Shown here: positions 1 to 8,342 of the stretch, in pieces | How the letters are laid out: each line of letters begins with the position of its first letter | How positions within the stretch are numbered: the first letter of the stretch is position 1 | Origin: Candidatus Bathyarchaeia archaeon | GTDB lineage: Archaea > Thermoproteota > Bathyarchaeia > Bathyarchaeales > Bathycorpusculaceae | Assembly: GCA_041447175.1 (NCBI GenBank) | Contig: CP166960.1 | Span: 1,201,507-1,265,506, forward strand | Length of the DNA: 64,000 nucleotides | Direction of reading: 5' to 3' | Notes under the pieces: generated by a model | What the model saw: only the letters and a program-made list of their open reading frames with translations | Database searches by the model: none | Told to the model about the DNA's origin: nothing | Made by a program: the position numbers and the translations under genes

Positions 1-765
1 GTGAACCGCGAATTTAAGCCCACCTCAAACTCCGCCGATTTAGGCACCAAACGCGACAAGATAATCAGGGAATTAACAGGCAACCCTGACCCCTACCAGC
101 GTACCAAAAAACAAAGCAACGAAAAAGCCAAAGAGCTTTTGCCCTTCGCCAAAAACTATGTTGACGAAGGCTACAGCCAGCAAGACCGCTTCAAACGAGC
201 CTGCCTTGTCGCCATCGTGGGCAACATCATGGAGTTTGACATTCCGGGACACAACTTCACCCTTAAAGACCTGCGCAAAACAATCAAGGACGCCGCCAAA
301 GACCTGGTCATAGACGACATAGACAAAGCCTACGACTTAGCGGAGAAAACGGGCAAGCTACTGTATTTGGCGGATAACGCAGGCGAAATCGTGTTTGACA
401 CCATCCTTGTTGAACAACTCAAGAACATGGGGGTACATGTCACGTATGTAGTGAAGTCTGCGCCAGTCATAAACGACGCCACCATGGAAGACGTGGAGTT
501 CAGCGGCATGGACAAAATCGCCGACGAAGTCATAACCACAGGCGCCGACGCCGTTGGCTTGCAAATGAAGCTGGTTAGCCCCGAATTCCTAAAAACTTAC
601 AAAGCCGCAAAGCTGGTTTTCGCCAAAGGCATGGGCTACGCCGAAACCCTAACCGAATACGAACTCAAAAACCCGCATTTCCTGATGTTTCGCACCAAAT
701 GCACGCCCGTGGCTAACTATTTCTGTGTCCCTAGACACAAAAATGTCGCCAAGCTGATGCCTTAA
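1..765 (+). CDS. DUF89 family damage-control phosphatase, 5'-truncated
   Basis: This is a DUF89/ARMT1-type metal-dependent phosphatase, a family thought to remove damaged or excess phosphometabolites. The diagnostic DNAGE motif lies at about residues 122-126, followed by KSAPVINDAT near 150 and KGMGYAETL near 210. Family members usually begin with a Cys-rich segment before the helical part. That segment is missing, so the gene probably starts before the window and the GTG at base 1 is only an in-frame codon. It ends one base before the debranching-enzyme start, so the two are probably cotranscribed. The family is clear; the substrate is unknown. Confidence 0.82.
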   Translation: MNREFKPTSNSADLGTKRDKIIRELTGNPDPYQRTKKQSNEKAKELLPFAKNYVDEGYSQQDRFKRACLVAIVGNIMEFDIPGHNFTLKDLRKTIKDAAKDLVIDDIDKAYDLAEKTGKLLYLADNAGEIVFDTILVEQLKNMGVHVTYVVKSAPVINDATMEDVEFSGMDKIADEVITTGADAVGLQMKLVSPEFLKTYKAAKLVFAKGMGYAETLTEYELKNPHFLMFRTKCTPVANYFCVPRHKNVAKLMP

Positions 766-766
766 C

Positions 767-2845
767 ATGGACACGCCCACCCTGAGGCTGAGCCGAACCG
801 AACTGGCAAACTTTCAAGAAGCCACCCAAAAAGAGTGGCTCATAACCAACGGGCTGGGCACCTACGCATCCAGCACAGCTTTAGGCGTGAACACCCGCAA
901 ATACCACGGGCTACTTGTAGCCGCCCTGCATCCCCCCGGCGACCGAACCGTCTGCTTAGCCAAGCTGGATGAGGAAATCAACGTGGACGGCAAAGTGTTT
1001 TTGTTGGGGGTTAACCAATTCAGCGACGCCCTTTTCCCCCAAGGCTTTAGACATCTGCAAGAGTTTTCGGTTTCACCCTTTCCAACCTTCACTTACAGGG
1101 CAGACAAAGTCTTGGTAAAGAAGACCGTTTTTTTGCCTTACGAAAAAAACGTCACAGCAGCAGTTTACGAGGCGCAAAACGCAGGCAACTCAGAGGCGGT
1201 CTTCAAAGTTACGCCGCTGGTAACTTGCAGGCACTTCCACGCGGTCGTGAACCTAAAGGACAAGCCGCTGCAATTCACCCAACAGAACACCAGAAAAGAA
1301 GCGGAACTAATCTTCACCTCACCCAAAGCCACCGTAACCTTAAGGGCTACGCAGGGCGAATTCTACGTGCATCCAAATTGGATTGAAAAACTGTTTTACC
1401 GAGAAGAAGCTCAACGCGGCGAAAGCAGCATCGACGACGCCTATCAACCAGGCTACTTCCAAGTAACCATCGCACCATCCAGCCGAGTGCAGTTTGCGGT
1501 TCTGGCAGCGGCTTCCACCAGTAACCAGCAAAACGCGGAAAGCCTAGGCGCATCTGGGACATCCACGGCTGATGTGTTACGCCTTCTGGGTAACGAGAAA
1601 CAACGCCAAAATGCCCTTCTGACGGGGTTCTACTCGACGCATCCTGAGGCACCCCCAAACGCTTGGCTAAGCTGGATTCTTTTAGCGGCTGACAGCTTCC
1701 TCGTCAAGGGCTTTGGCGATTCAAAGAGCGTTATTGCAGGGTATCACTGGTTTGAAGCTTGGGGCAGGGACACCTTCATCGCCCTGCCAGGCTTGATGCT
1801 CGTTTTGGGAAGGTATGGGGAGGCGCAGAAGGTGCTTTTGGGATTCAACAAGTTTGCCAAAGCGGGGTTAATTCCCAACTTTGTCAGCGACGCCACAGAG
1901 GAGCCCGCACTCAACACGGTGGACGCCACCTTATGGTACGTCAACGCGGTTCTGCAGTACCTAAAATACACGGGAGATTTCAAATTCGTTCGCAGCCAAC
2001 TTTGGGAAAGCCTCAAAACAATCGTGCATAGCCACATGAGAGGAACCCTTTTTGGCATTCACGTAGACGGGGACGGCTTGCTCATACACGGTGCAGGTTT
2101 AACTTGGATGGATGCTGAAATTGACGGAAAAGCCGTGACACCCCGCAGAGGAAAAGCGGTTGAGATACAGGCACTCTGGTATAACGCGTTGCAGACAATG
2201 CAGGTTTTAGCTGGTGAGTTTGGCGAACAAAAGCGTTCCGAAGAGTATGCAGCTTTGGCGGACAAAGCCAAAACAAGCTTTTCAGCGAAGTTTTGGAACA
2301 AACAACGAAACTGCCTCTACGACGTTCTCACCGAATCTGGACCAGATGCTTCGTTAAGGCCAAACCAAATCATCGCGGCGTCCTTGGATTTCACTATGCT
2401 GGACAAAGTCCAAAACCAGCAAATCGTGGACTTAGTGTTAAAAGAGCTTTGGGCGCCCTTTGGGCTGCGGACCCTAGAGCAGCAGAACCCCAACTACAGG
2501 GGCATCTATCAAGGCGATAAAGGCAGCCGAGACCGAGCCTACCATAACGGCACCGTGTGGCCTTGGCTTTTGGGACCCTTCACAACAGCGTTTCTGAAAG
2601 CCAAAGGTGCAAACGCAGAAAATCGGCGAGTTGCCGCCCAAACCTTCCTTGACCCCTTGTTTAAGACGCAAATTCAGCAGGCAGGGTTAGGAACGGTTAG
2701 CGAAATCTTTGACGGACAACAACCCCACAACCCAAGGGGCTGCATCTCGCAGGCATGGAGTATAGCTGAGCCCCTTCGGGCGTATATGGAAGATGTTTTG
2801 CAGGTTAGACCAAGATTTGAAAAGCAGGTTTTGGCAACTCCATAA
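767..2845 (+). CDS. Amylo-alpha-1,6-glucosidase (glycogen debranching enzyme)
   Basis: A cytosolic glycogen debranching enzyme of the archaeal/bacterial single-chain type (GDE N-terminal domain plus an alpha/alpha-barrel glucosidase domain, 692 aa, full length). The N-terminal hallmark is NGLGTYASST followed by TRKYHGLL (about residues 28-50). In the catalytic domain, WGRDTFIALPG, WMDAEIDG, YHNGTVWPW and SEIFDG are visible; acidic residues in the last and in the WMD segment are the likely catalytic pair, by family analogy. It starts one base after the upstream DUF89 stop. With galT downstream on the other strand, the region looks devoted to storage polysaccharide and hexose-phosphate metabolism. 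Confidence 0.9.
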   Translation: MDTPTLRLSRTELANFQEATQKEWLITNGLGTYASSTALGVNTRKYHGLLVAALHPPGDRTVCLAKLDEEINVDGKVFLLGVNQFSDALFPQGFRHLQEFSVSPFPTFTYRADKVLVKKTVFLPYEKNVTAAVYEAQNAGNSEAVFKVTPLVTCRHFHAVVNLKDKPLQFTQQNTRKEAELIFTSPKATVTLRATQGEFYVHPNWIEKLFYREEAQRGESSIDDAYQPGYFQVTIAPSSRVQFAVLAAASTSNQQNAESLGASGTSTADVLRLLGNEKQRQNALLTGFYSTHPEAPPNAWLSWILLAADSFLVKGFGDSKSVIAGYHWFEAWGRDTFIALPGLMLVLGRYGEAQKVLLGFNKFAKAGLIPNFVSDATEEPALNTVDATLWYVNAVLQYLKYTGDFKFVRSQLWESLKTIVHSHMRGTLFGIHVDGDGLLIHGAGLTWMDAEIDGKAVTPRRGKAVEIQALWYNALQTMQVLAGEFGEQKRSEEYAALADKAKTSFSAKFWNKQRNCLYDVLTESGPDASLRPNQIIAASLDFTMLDKVQNQQIVDLVLKELWAPFGLRTLEQQNPNYRGIYQGDKGSRDRAYHNGTVWPWLLGPFTTAFLKAKGANAENRRVAAQTFLDPLFKTQIQQAGLGTVSEIFDGQQPHNPRGCISQAWSIAEPLRAYMEDVLQVRPRFEKQVLATP

Positions 2846-2961
2846 ACCCTCCCTAACCCGTGAAACTATCAAGGCGGTTACTGGGGTAGGTTGGCTACCT
2901 GTTCTATCGACCCCTTCCCCTCTACGTTTAGACAGGCAACAAATTGAAGCTATGGCTTGCC

Positions 2962-4008
2962 TTACGTAGCGGTTATTTGCAGGGTTTTCTTGAGTTCAGC
3001 CGCCGCGGTTTCGGGAGTAACCGTGTTTATGTACATCCCCGTGCTTTTTTCAAAGCCTGCCCAAGTCGTCAGCTTCGGATAAACCTCCAAGTGCCAGTGA
3101 TAATAGTCCTTAGCGTCAGGGTCTATCGCTAAATGGAAGCCATAGTTGTAGGGTGGGTCATTAACCAAATCCTTAAGCGCCTTAAGCATGTTTTTTAGGG
3201 TCTGCGCCAAAGCCGCCGTTTCCTGCGGGGTCAAGTCAAGAAAGTTGGGTGCGTGCCGTTTAGGAAGAATCCAAAATTCCATAGGGTGCACACTGGCGTA
3301 TGGCGCAAAAACAACAAAGTGTTCCCCGTCAAGAATTAACCGCACGGTTTGCGACTCTTGCCTTATGAGGTCACAGAAAACGCATCTGCCATGCTGGCGG
3401 TGGTAGGTTTGGGCTGCATCCATTTCCTGCTGCACAATTTCAGGCACAAAGGGCGTGGCAACGATTTGGCTGTGAGCATGCGACAGCGAGGCGCCAGCTT
3501 CTATGCCGTGGTTGCGGAATATCTGCACATATTTAACGTAGGGTTTTTGGGATAAAGCGGACAGACGGTCCTTGTAAGCGTTAACTATGTGGATAACCTG
3601 CGGCAAGGGAGCGTTTGAGGGGTGATCCATGTGGTTGGGGGATTCAATCAGAACCTCATGATGCCCTATCGCGTAGCCAAAGTCAGCGCGTTTTAGGATT
3701 TGTTCCGCGTCCTCGGAGTTTTTGGGGGGAACAAAAGCGGGATAAAGGTTGGGGATATTGCGTAGAACCCAGTTTTGGAAGCGGAAGGTGCCTTGTTCGT
3801 GGTCTTTTTTTATGCCGCCGTCGGAGGGCAAGTAAACCAACACCGCGGGAGGCGTTACATGTTCATTTCCCGGGCAGAGAGGGCAATTGGCTGTTTGGGC
3901 TTGTTCGGTTTTTTGTTTGGAAAAGTCCGTGGGTCGGCGGGCACGTTCAGTTGCGATGATTACCCAGCGGTTCAGAAGGTAATCTTTCCTAAGCTCGTTA
4001 TAGGGCAT
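2962..4008 (-). CDS. galT: Galactose-1-phosphate uridylyltransferase
   Basis: GalT of the histidine-triad superfamily exchanges UMP between UDP-glucose and galactose-1-phosphate in the cytosolic Leloir pathway. A zinc-binding CPLCPGNE lies near the N-terminus. The active-site HAHSQ motif (nucleotidylated His) follows SLS in mid-protein, and a second CVFC cluster plus YHWHLEVYP occur in the C-terminal half. A longer frame opens at 4080, but I chose the ATG at 4008 because an AGGAG lies 8 bases upstream and the family's conserved NELRKD start follows at once. Converges with the debranching-enzyme gene across 116 bases. Confidence 0.92.
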   Translation of the reverse strand: MPYNELRKDYLLNRWVIIATERARRPTDFSKQKTEQAQTANCPLCPGNEHVTPPAVLVYLPSDGGIKKDHEQGTFRFQNWVLRNIPNLYPAFVPPKNSEDAEQILKRADFGYAIGHHEVLIESPNHMDHPSNAPLPQVIHIVNAYKDRLSALSQKPYVKYVQIFRNHGIEAGASLSHAHSQIVATPFVPEIVQQEMDAAQTYHRQHGRCVFCDLIRQESQTVRLILDGEHFVVFAPYASVHPMEFWILPKRHAPNFLDLTPQETAALAQTLKNMLKALKDLVNDPPYNYGFHLAIDPDAKDYYHWHLEVYPKLTTWAGFEKSTGMYINTVTPETAAAELKKTLQITAT

Positions 4009-4113
4009 ACGCTTGGCTCCTGATGCCAACAAGAAAGAGCTGGAAGCTTTTAGCGTTTGCGCATATAGTCTCTTTTCCAACCAGCAAGCAAGTCAAGAGG
4101 AAAACGCATGACG

Positions 4114-5274
4114 TTAGTACAGGGGAGCTTCCTCAGAGGTGGTTTTTTTGCGTTTAACCACGATTACAATGATGGAAACCGTTGTGACCACAAAAACCAC
4201 AGCCAAGAAGGTAGCCAGATACATCAGTATGCTGATTGTGCCGTTGGTTGCCTGCAGGTCTTCAACCTCTAACTGCAATGCAGCTGCTTTGCTGTTAAGG
4301 GTGTCAACGATGACTTGCATGTTGGTATTGTTAAATTCTAATCGTCCCATTTGCGCCTCAAGAGTGGAGGCCTGGTTTAGGTAAAGGTCGTTTTCAGCCT
4401 GCAATGAGGCTAGGCGGGTTTGGAGTTCAGTGTTGTTCTCTTGAAGGGCTGCAGCGTCAATTGAAAGGGAAGTGCTTTCAACTTGGGCTTGGTTAAGCTG
4501 TGTCTGAAGCTGGGTGTTTTGGGATTGCAAAATTGAAATTTCTGCTTGAAGGCGATTGCTGGTGGAGTTGAGGCTGTTTAGCTGGTCTTGCAGGGTGCTG
4601 ATTTCGTTCAGTAGGGAAGATTTGTCGCTTGTGGTATTATTCATAAGAGATGTGTAGTTAGCTAGCAAAGAAGTGTAGGTTGAGTTAAGTTCAGTTAATT
4701 GGGTTTGTAGTCGTGTGCTTTTTGCTTCTGCTTGTTGCAGCTGGCCTTGAAGGTTTGCAACCTGTACGCCCAGACTGGTTAGGTTTGCGTCTAACTGTAT
4801 GGAAGTGGTCTGCAACGCTGAATAGGTGGGGTTTTGCACGATGCCGACAACAAGGTTTGAGAAGCGTTTGGTTCCTACTTCAACGGTTGCATAAATGTAG
4901 TTGTTGTTTAAGGGGTTATTTGGAATAACAACTGTGTAAGGCTGGTTGAATGAGGACCCTGCAGTCCAATTCCTAAACGCCATCAGTTCTTGGTCAACCA
5001 AGTACACTGAGGCATAGTTGGACATGTTTAACCAAATTTGGACATAAGCGTTTCCAGAAAGGTAAGTGTTGAGGGTCAAGGAAACGGTGAAGACTGCGGT
5101 GTCTCCTGCCTTGAGGGGGGTTGTTGGACCGGTAACAGAAAGATCCATCAAGTTGGAGTCAGTGAAGCGGGAAGTGAGAGCCTCCGCGTTTGGTGCAGAT
5201 GCAAAAAGGGTTAAAGCCAAAATGGTTAGGGTCAAGACTGCAAAGAGCCGCTTCTTGATGCTTGTTGTATTCAT
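4114..5274 (-). CDS. Surface-anchored coiled-coil protein
   Basis: No family recognised. The visible layout is an N-terminal signal peptide ending near ANAEA, a short beta-type domain (about residues 35-165) with T/N-rich possible glycosylation sites, a Q/L/N-rich heptad coiled coil of about 190 residues, one C-terminal transmembrane helix and a short basic-acidic cytoplasmic tail. This implies a stalk-like protein anchored in the membrane and exposed outside. The ATG at 5274 begins the basic n-region of the signal peptide; a longer start at 5304 adds ten residues and has no ribosome-binding site. Function unknown. Confidence 0.75.
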   Translation of the reverse strand: MNTTSIKKRLFAVLTLTILALTLFASAPNAEALTSRFTDSNLMDLSVTGPTTPLKAGDTAVFTVSLTLNTYLSGNAYVQIWLNMSNYASVYLVDQELMAFRNWTAGSSFNQPYTVVIPNNPLNNNYIYATVEVGTKRFSNLVVGIVQNPTYSALQTTSIQLDANLTSLGVQVANLQGQLQQAEAKSTRLQTQLTELNSTYTSLLANYTSLMNNTTSDKSSLLNEISTLQDQLNSLNSTSNRLQAEISILQSQNTQLQTQLNQAQVESTSLSIDAAALQENNTELQTRLASLQAENDLYLNQASTLEAQMGRLEFNNTNMQVIVDTLNSKAAALQLEVEDLQATNGTISILMYLATFLAVVFVVTTVSIIVIVVKRKKTTSEEAPLY

Positions 5275-5418
5275 GTTCAACTCGGTGCCCACGTTATTCC
5301 ACATGGGATTTAACGGTTACGGACCAAAAATTAATCCTTGTGCGTCACAAAAAGCACAAATTTTCTGCGTCCCGAAAAAAGAGAAAAGGCGGGTGTAGCC
5401 TAACCGCGATTATCGAAG

Positions 5419-7176
5419 CTACAGGAATCGTCTTGGGTCAGTATCTATATCAACAATGGTGGCTCGGTCAGCCGCTAAAGCCTTATCCACTGCTGCCTCC
5501 AACGCGCTGGGCTCAGTTACTTTTATGCCTATGCCGCCTGCGTTTTCCGCAAACAGAGCAAAATTGTAGTCGTAGAGTTCAGTTTGGCTGCTTTGGTAGC
5601 CTTCCACTTTCTGCTCCTGCAAAATCATGCCCAAATGCTTGTTGTTAATGAGGAACACTTTGATGGGCAACTTGTACTTGAGCGCGGTTGCGAAGTCCCC
5701 CATGACCTGCGTGAAGCCGCCATCGCCCGTTACACATATGATTTGGCGGTCAGGGTAAGCAATCGCCGCTGCCAATGCACCCGGCAATCCCGAGCCCATT
5801 GAGGCTAAAAGCCCGCTCATGACTAACTTTTGGGTTTTCTTCATCTGGAAGTTACGTCCAAACCACCAGCAGTTCTCGCCCACATCCAGCGAGAAAACCG
5901 CGTTTGAAGCGACTTTGTCGGTTAACACTTTCATGATGTAGGGTGCACGGATGGACTTTGCGGAGGAGTTGGCTTCTTGGGCGAGTTTGAGGTTCCAGTT
6001 TTCTTTTAGCCGCGAGATTTCGTTAAGATAGTCGTTGTTGGTTTTGGGTTTCACTTTTGAAGCCAACTTGGGAATAAGGATTGCGCTGTTGCCCAGCAAC
6101 CCGACTTCTACGGGGTACTTTTTGGCGATGTTTTTCATGTTTATGTCAATCTGCACGGTGCGTTTTTGAGGCAACAGGGTAAAGTCGCTAAAAGATGAGC
6201 CAATCACGATAAGCAAATCTGCGTTGCGGACAAGGTCAGCAGCAGCCGTGGAACCTAACCCACCGTGACACCCCGCCAAAAGCGGATGGTCTTCATCAAC
6301 CACGCCCTTTGCCCTAAACGTGGTTACAATGGGGGCGCAGATTTTGGTCGCTAAAGCCACAAGCTTGTTTCCCTGTCCTCGGCAGCCATAACCCGCCACA
6401 ATCACTGGACGCTGCGCGGAGTCAACCACTTGGGCAGCTTTCTCAACCACAGAGTCTTCAACGCAGAATGCAAGGTTGGGCATGCGCCCCTCAAATGGGA
6501 GGAGGGGAGCGTCATAGGGAAGTTTCTGAACATCGTTAGGGATGCCTATGTTGCTTACGCCCCGGTCCAGCAGTGCAGTTTTTATGGCAAGCGTTGCAAG
6601 CATGGTGGTTTGCTCTTCAGACATGAGAATTTTGTTAAAGACACATATGGGCTCAAAGAAGCTGTGTTGGTCAATTTCTTGGATGCTTCCCGGACCGATG
6701 AATTGCCGTGCCACCATGCCAGAGAGCACCAAAACGGGGGAACCATCAAGGCTTGCATCGTACAAGCCTGTCGCGAGGTTTGTGGTTCCGGGTCCTGAAA
6801 CAGATAAGCATGCGGCTACGTGCCCCGTGAGTTTTCCGTAAGCGGACGCCATGAAAGCGGCGACTTCTTCGTGGCGCACTTGGATGTATTTGACTTTGCT
6901 ACTTTTCCGCACGGCATCAACCACACCCAACGTGGAGGTTCCAGGCACTCCAAAAATGTAGGTTACGCCCCAGTCAGCAATTTGGTCTACGAGAACTTCT
7001 GAAACGGTTTTGCCGGCTTTTTTTGTGTCCTCGGTTTTTTGGTTTAGGCGGACAAAACTGGTTTTGGGAACCCCGCATACGGGGCAGACCCAGTCGTCGG
7101 GTAAATCTGAGAAGGGGGTGCCTTGTTTTTCTTCATCATAAATGTAGTTACACACGGTGCATCGGTATTTTGCCAT
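5419..7176 (-). CDS. Rubredoxin-TPP enzyme fusion (pyruvate oxidase/acetolactate synthase-like)
   Basis: A 585-residue fusion. Residues 1-45 form a complete rubredoxin domain (CTVC at 6-9, CPVC at 31-34, acidic PDDW just before), which binds one iron for one-electron transfer. Residues 55-585 are a three-domain TPP enzyme: catalytic Glu in VRHEE (near 103), central domain with [14 protein letters not shown], and a C-terminal TPP/Mg motif GDGGF followed by INNKHLG. The TPP part resembles pyruvate oxidase/acetolactate synthase large subunits. I infer 2-oxoacid decarboxylation with electrons passed to or from the rubredoxin. No small regulatory subunit is adjacent, arguing against a biosynthetic acetolactate synthase. 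GAGG sits 8 bases before the ATG. Confidence 0.88.
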   Translation of the reverse strand: MAKYRCTVCNYIYDEEKQGTPFSDLPDDWVCPVCGVPKTSFVRLNQKTEDTKKAGKTVSEVLVDQIADWGVTYIFGVPGTSTLGVVDAVRKSSKVKYIQVRHEEVAAFMASAYGKLTGHVAACLSVSGPGTTNLATGLYDASLDGSPVLVLSGMVARQFIGPGSIQEIDQHSFFEPICVFNKILMSEEQTTMLATLAIKTALLDRGVSNIGIPNDVQKLPYDAPLLPFEGRMPNLAFCVEDSVVEKAAQVVDSAQRPVIVAGYGCRGQGNKLVALATKICAPIVTTFRAKGVVDEDHPLLAGCHGGLGSTAAADLVRNADLLIVIGSSFSDFTLLPQKRTVQIDINMKNIAKKYPVEVGLLGNSAILIPKLASKVKPKTNNDYLNEISRLKENWNLKLAQEANSSAKSIRAPYIMKVLTDKVASNAVFSLDVGENCWWFGRNFQMKKTQKLVMSGLLASMGSGLPGALAAAIAYPDRQIICVTGDGGFTQVMGDFATALKYKLPIKVFLINNKHLGMILQEQKVEGYQSSQTELYDYNFALFAENAGGIGIKVTEPSALEAAVDKALAADRATIVDIDTDPRRFL

Positions 7177-7505
7177 GTTAAGAGCCTCGAAAATTAACGG
7201 ATTAACTTACGTGTTTAGGGTTTATCTGCCTTTTGGAAAACCAAACGCGCTCAAAACAGAAAAATGGGTAAGCAGAAAAGTGGATTGAGTTCGGCGTTTG
7301 CGGAAGTTGCTTTAGGATGGCGAACCACCTAAGCAGTTCCCACCGAACCCAACCCAAGTCTATCGACGTTTTTGGCTCCTTTAAAGGTTTGTGATTACAG
7401 TTCTGCACATACTTTTCTTCAAAAAAAGCAAGTCCCAGATTTTAGAAGATGGTTTCTGCTGCACGCTTAGGGGAAAAATCTAAGAAAACCGTTGTTTCGG
7501 TTGAT
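7177..7505. other. Intergenic, no convincing gene
   Basis: This AT-rich stretch lies between two minus-strand genes. It must contain the promoter of the rubredoxin-TPP gene, but no clear TATA box was found near its start. Possible short frames here have no ribosome-binding site and no recognisable protein features. Confidence 0.5.
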
Positions 7506-7784
7506 TTATGCGTGGATTTCTTGAAACACCGCCACGGAAGTCACAGCCACAGGCAGAGAGATGGGAACGATTTGGTCAGCTTCAATGAACTTCATGCGTA
7601 TGAGTACGTTTTTGCATTTGTGTCCACTGCAGCCGTATAGGAACAGGTCAGGGTCGCCGTTGTTGCCTGAGATTATTTTAGTTTTGGAGTCGCAGTTGCG
7701 GCAGTGGTCGGCGCGTACTTCACCCTTAAGGATGTGTCCGTCAACGAGAATGACGCTCCAAGATTTGTGTTTAGCCCAACTCAC
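7506..7784 (-). CDS. Small putative zinc-binding protein
   Basis: A 92-residue hypothetical protein with a CRNC pair (about residues 28-31) and a GCSGHKC cluster (about 51-57), spaced as in a small zinc ribbon, followed by a basic/hydrophobic C-terminus. It begins with GTG and only a weak GGTG upstream. An overlapping plus-strand frame lacks protein-like composition. The paired cysteines make this strand the better candidate, but no family was recognised and translation is uncertain. Confidence 0.45.
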   Translation of the reverse strand: MSWAKHKSWSVILVDGHILKGEVRADHCRNCDSKTKIISGNNGDPDLFLYGCSGHKCKNVLIRMKFIEADQIVPISLPVAVTSVAVFQEIHA

Positions 7785-8342
7785 AGTATCTACACCACTA
7801 AATCAGAATTATGCGCAAATTTTAACGCGCGCCATTATGGGTTACTGCAACAATAGCACCAATAAGCTGAATAAATTAATATGTGGTTGCCAACGTGCAA
7901 TAACTCCGTGATAAACAAAAGAAGCGAGAAAAAACCAAAACAGAAAAACACACCCAGAAGGTAAACACTGCTCCTTTTGAAGCTCAACTTCTTGTGTGCA
8001 ATTTACCCTTAAACGGAAGCTTATCAGGGCAAACGTTCATGAATATGTTAACCCCCAAAACAAATGCGAATTAGATGAACAAAAGGTATTTAAAACCAAG
8101 AGTCACTCGCAAAAAATGCGCCTTCTCAGAGAACAAAACAAACGGACATAGCAATGGTATAAACACATAAACTACACAAAACCGCCGAAACCGCCCAATT
8201 CGAAAACGCAAGAACCAACGTTGAAAAATACGGAAGCAATACCCACTCAGAGAGCCCGAGAGGGTTGGCAAAGCTTTTATGCGCCCCCCAGTTACATTAT
8301 GGCGTACATTCTGTTGCTAACCAATTCAAGAAGTGAATAAAA
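7785..8342. other. Long intergenic region upstream of the Lon-like gene
   Basis: These 558 bases hold no gene I can support. They are A-rich. A TATA-like TATTTAAAA at about 8088-8096 is about 250 bases ahead of the next start, and no frame follows it, so an untranslated RNA is possible. The promoter of the Lon-like gene lies at the 3' end. Confidence 0.5.
8272..8281 (+). promoter_or_regulatory. TATA box of the Lon-like protease gene
   Basis: The sequence AGCTTTTATG lies about 62 bases before the ATG at 8343. It fits an archaeal TATA element preceded by a purine-rich BRE-like AAA. The predicted leader would be about 35 bases. Confidence 0.45.

Noticed and set aside
7202-7408. Minus-strand frame of 68 codons
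   Set aside because: No ribosome-binding site, no protein-like pattern, and it lies across the presumed promoter of the TPP enzyme gene.
7561-7911. Plus-strand frame of 116 codons
   Set aside because: Opposite the CxxC-bearing minus-strand frame; no protein-like domain and no ribosome-binding site.
8071-8271. Minus-strand hydrophobic frame of 66 codons
   Set aside because: Composition reflects A-rich DNA on the other strand; no start signal or neighbours to support it.
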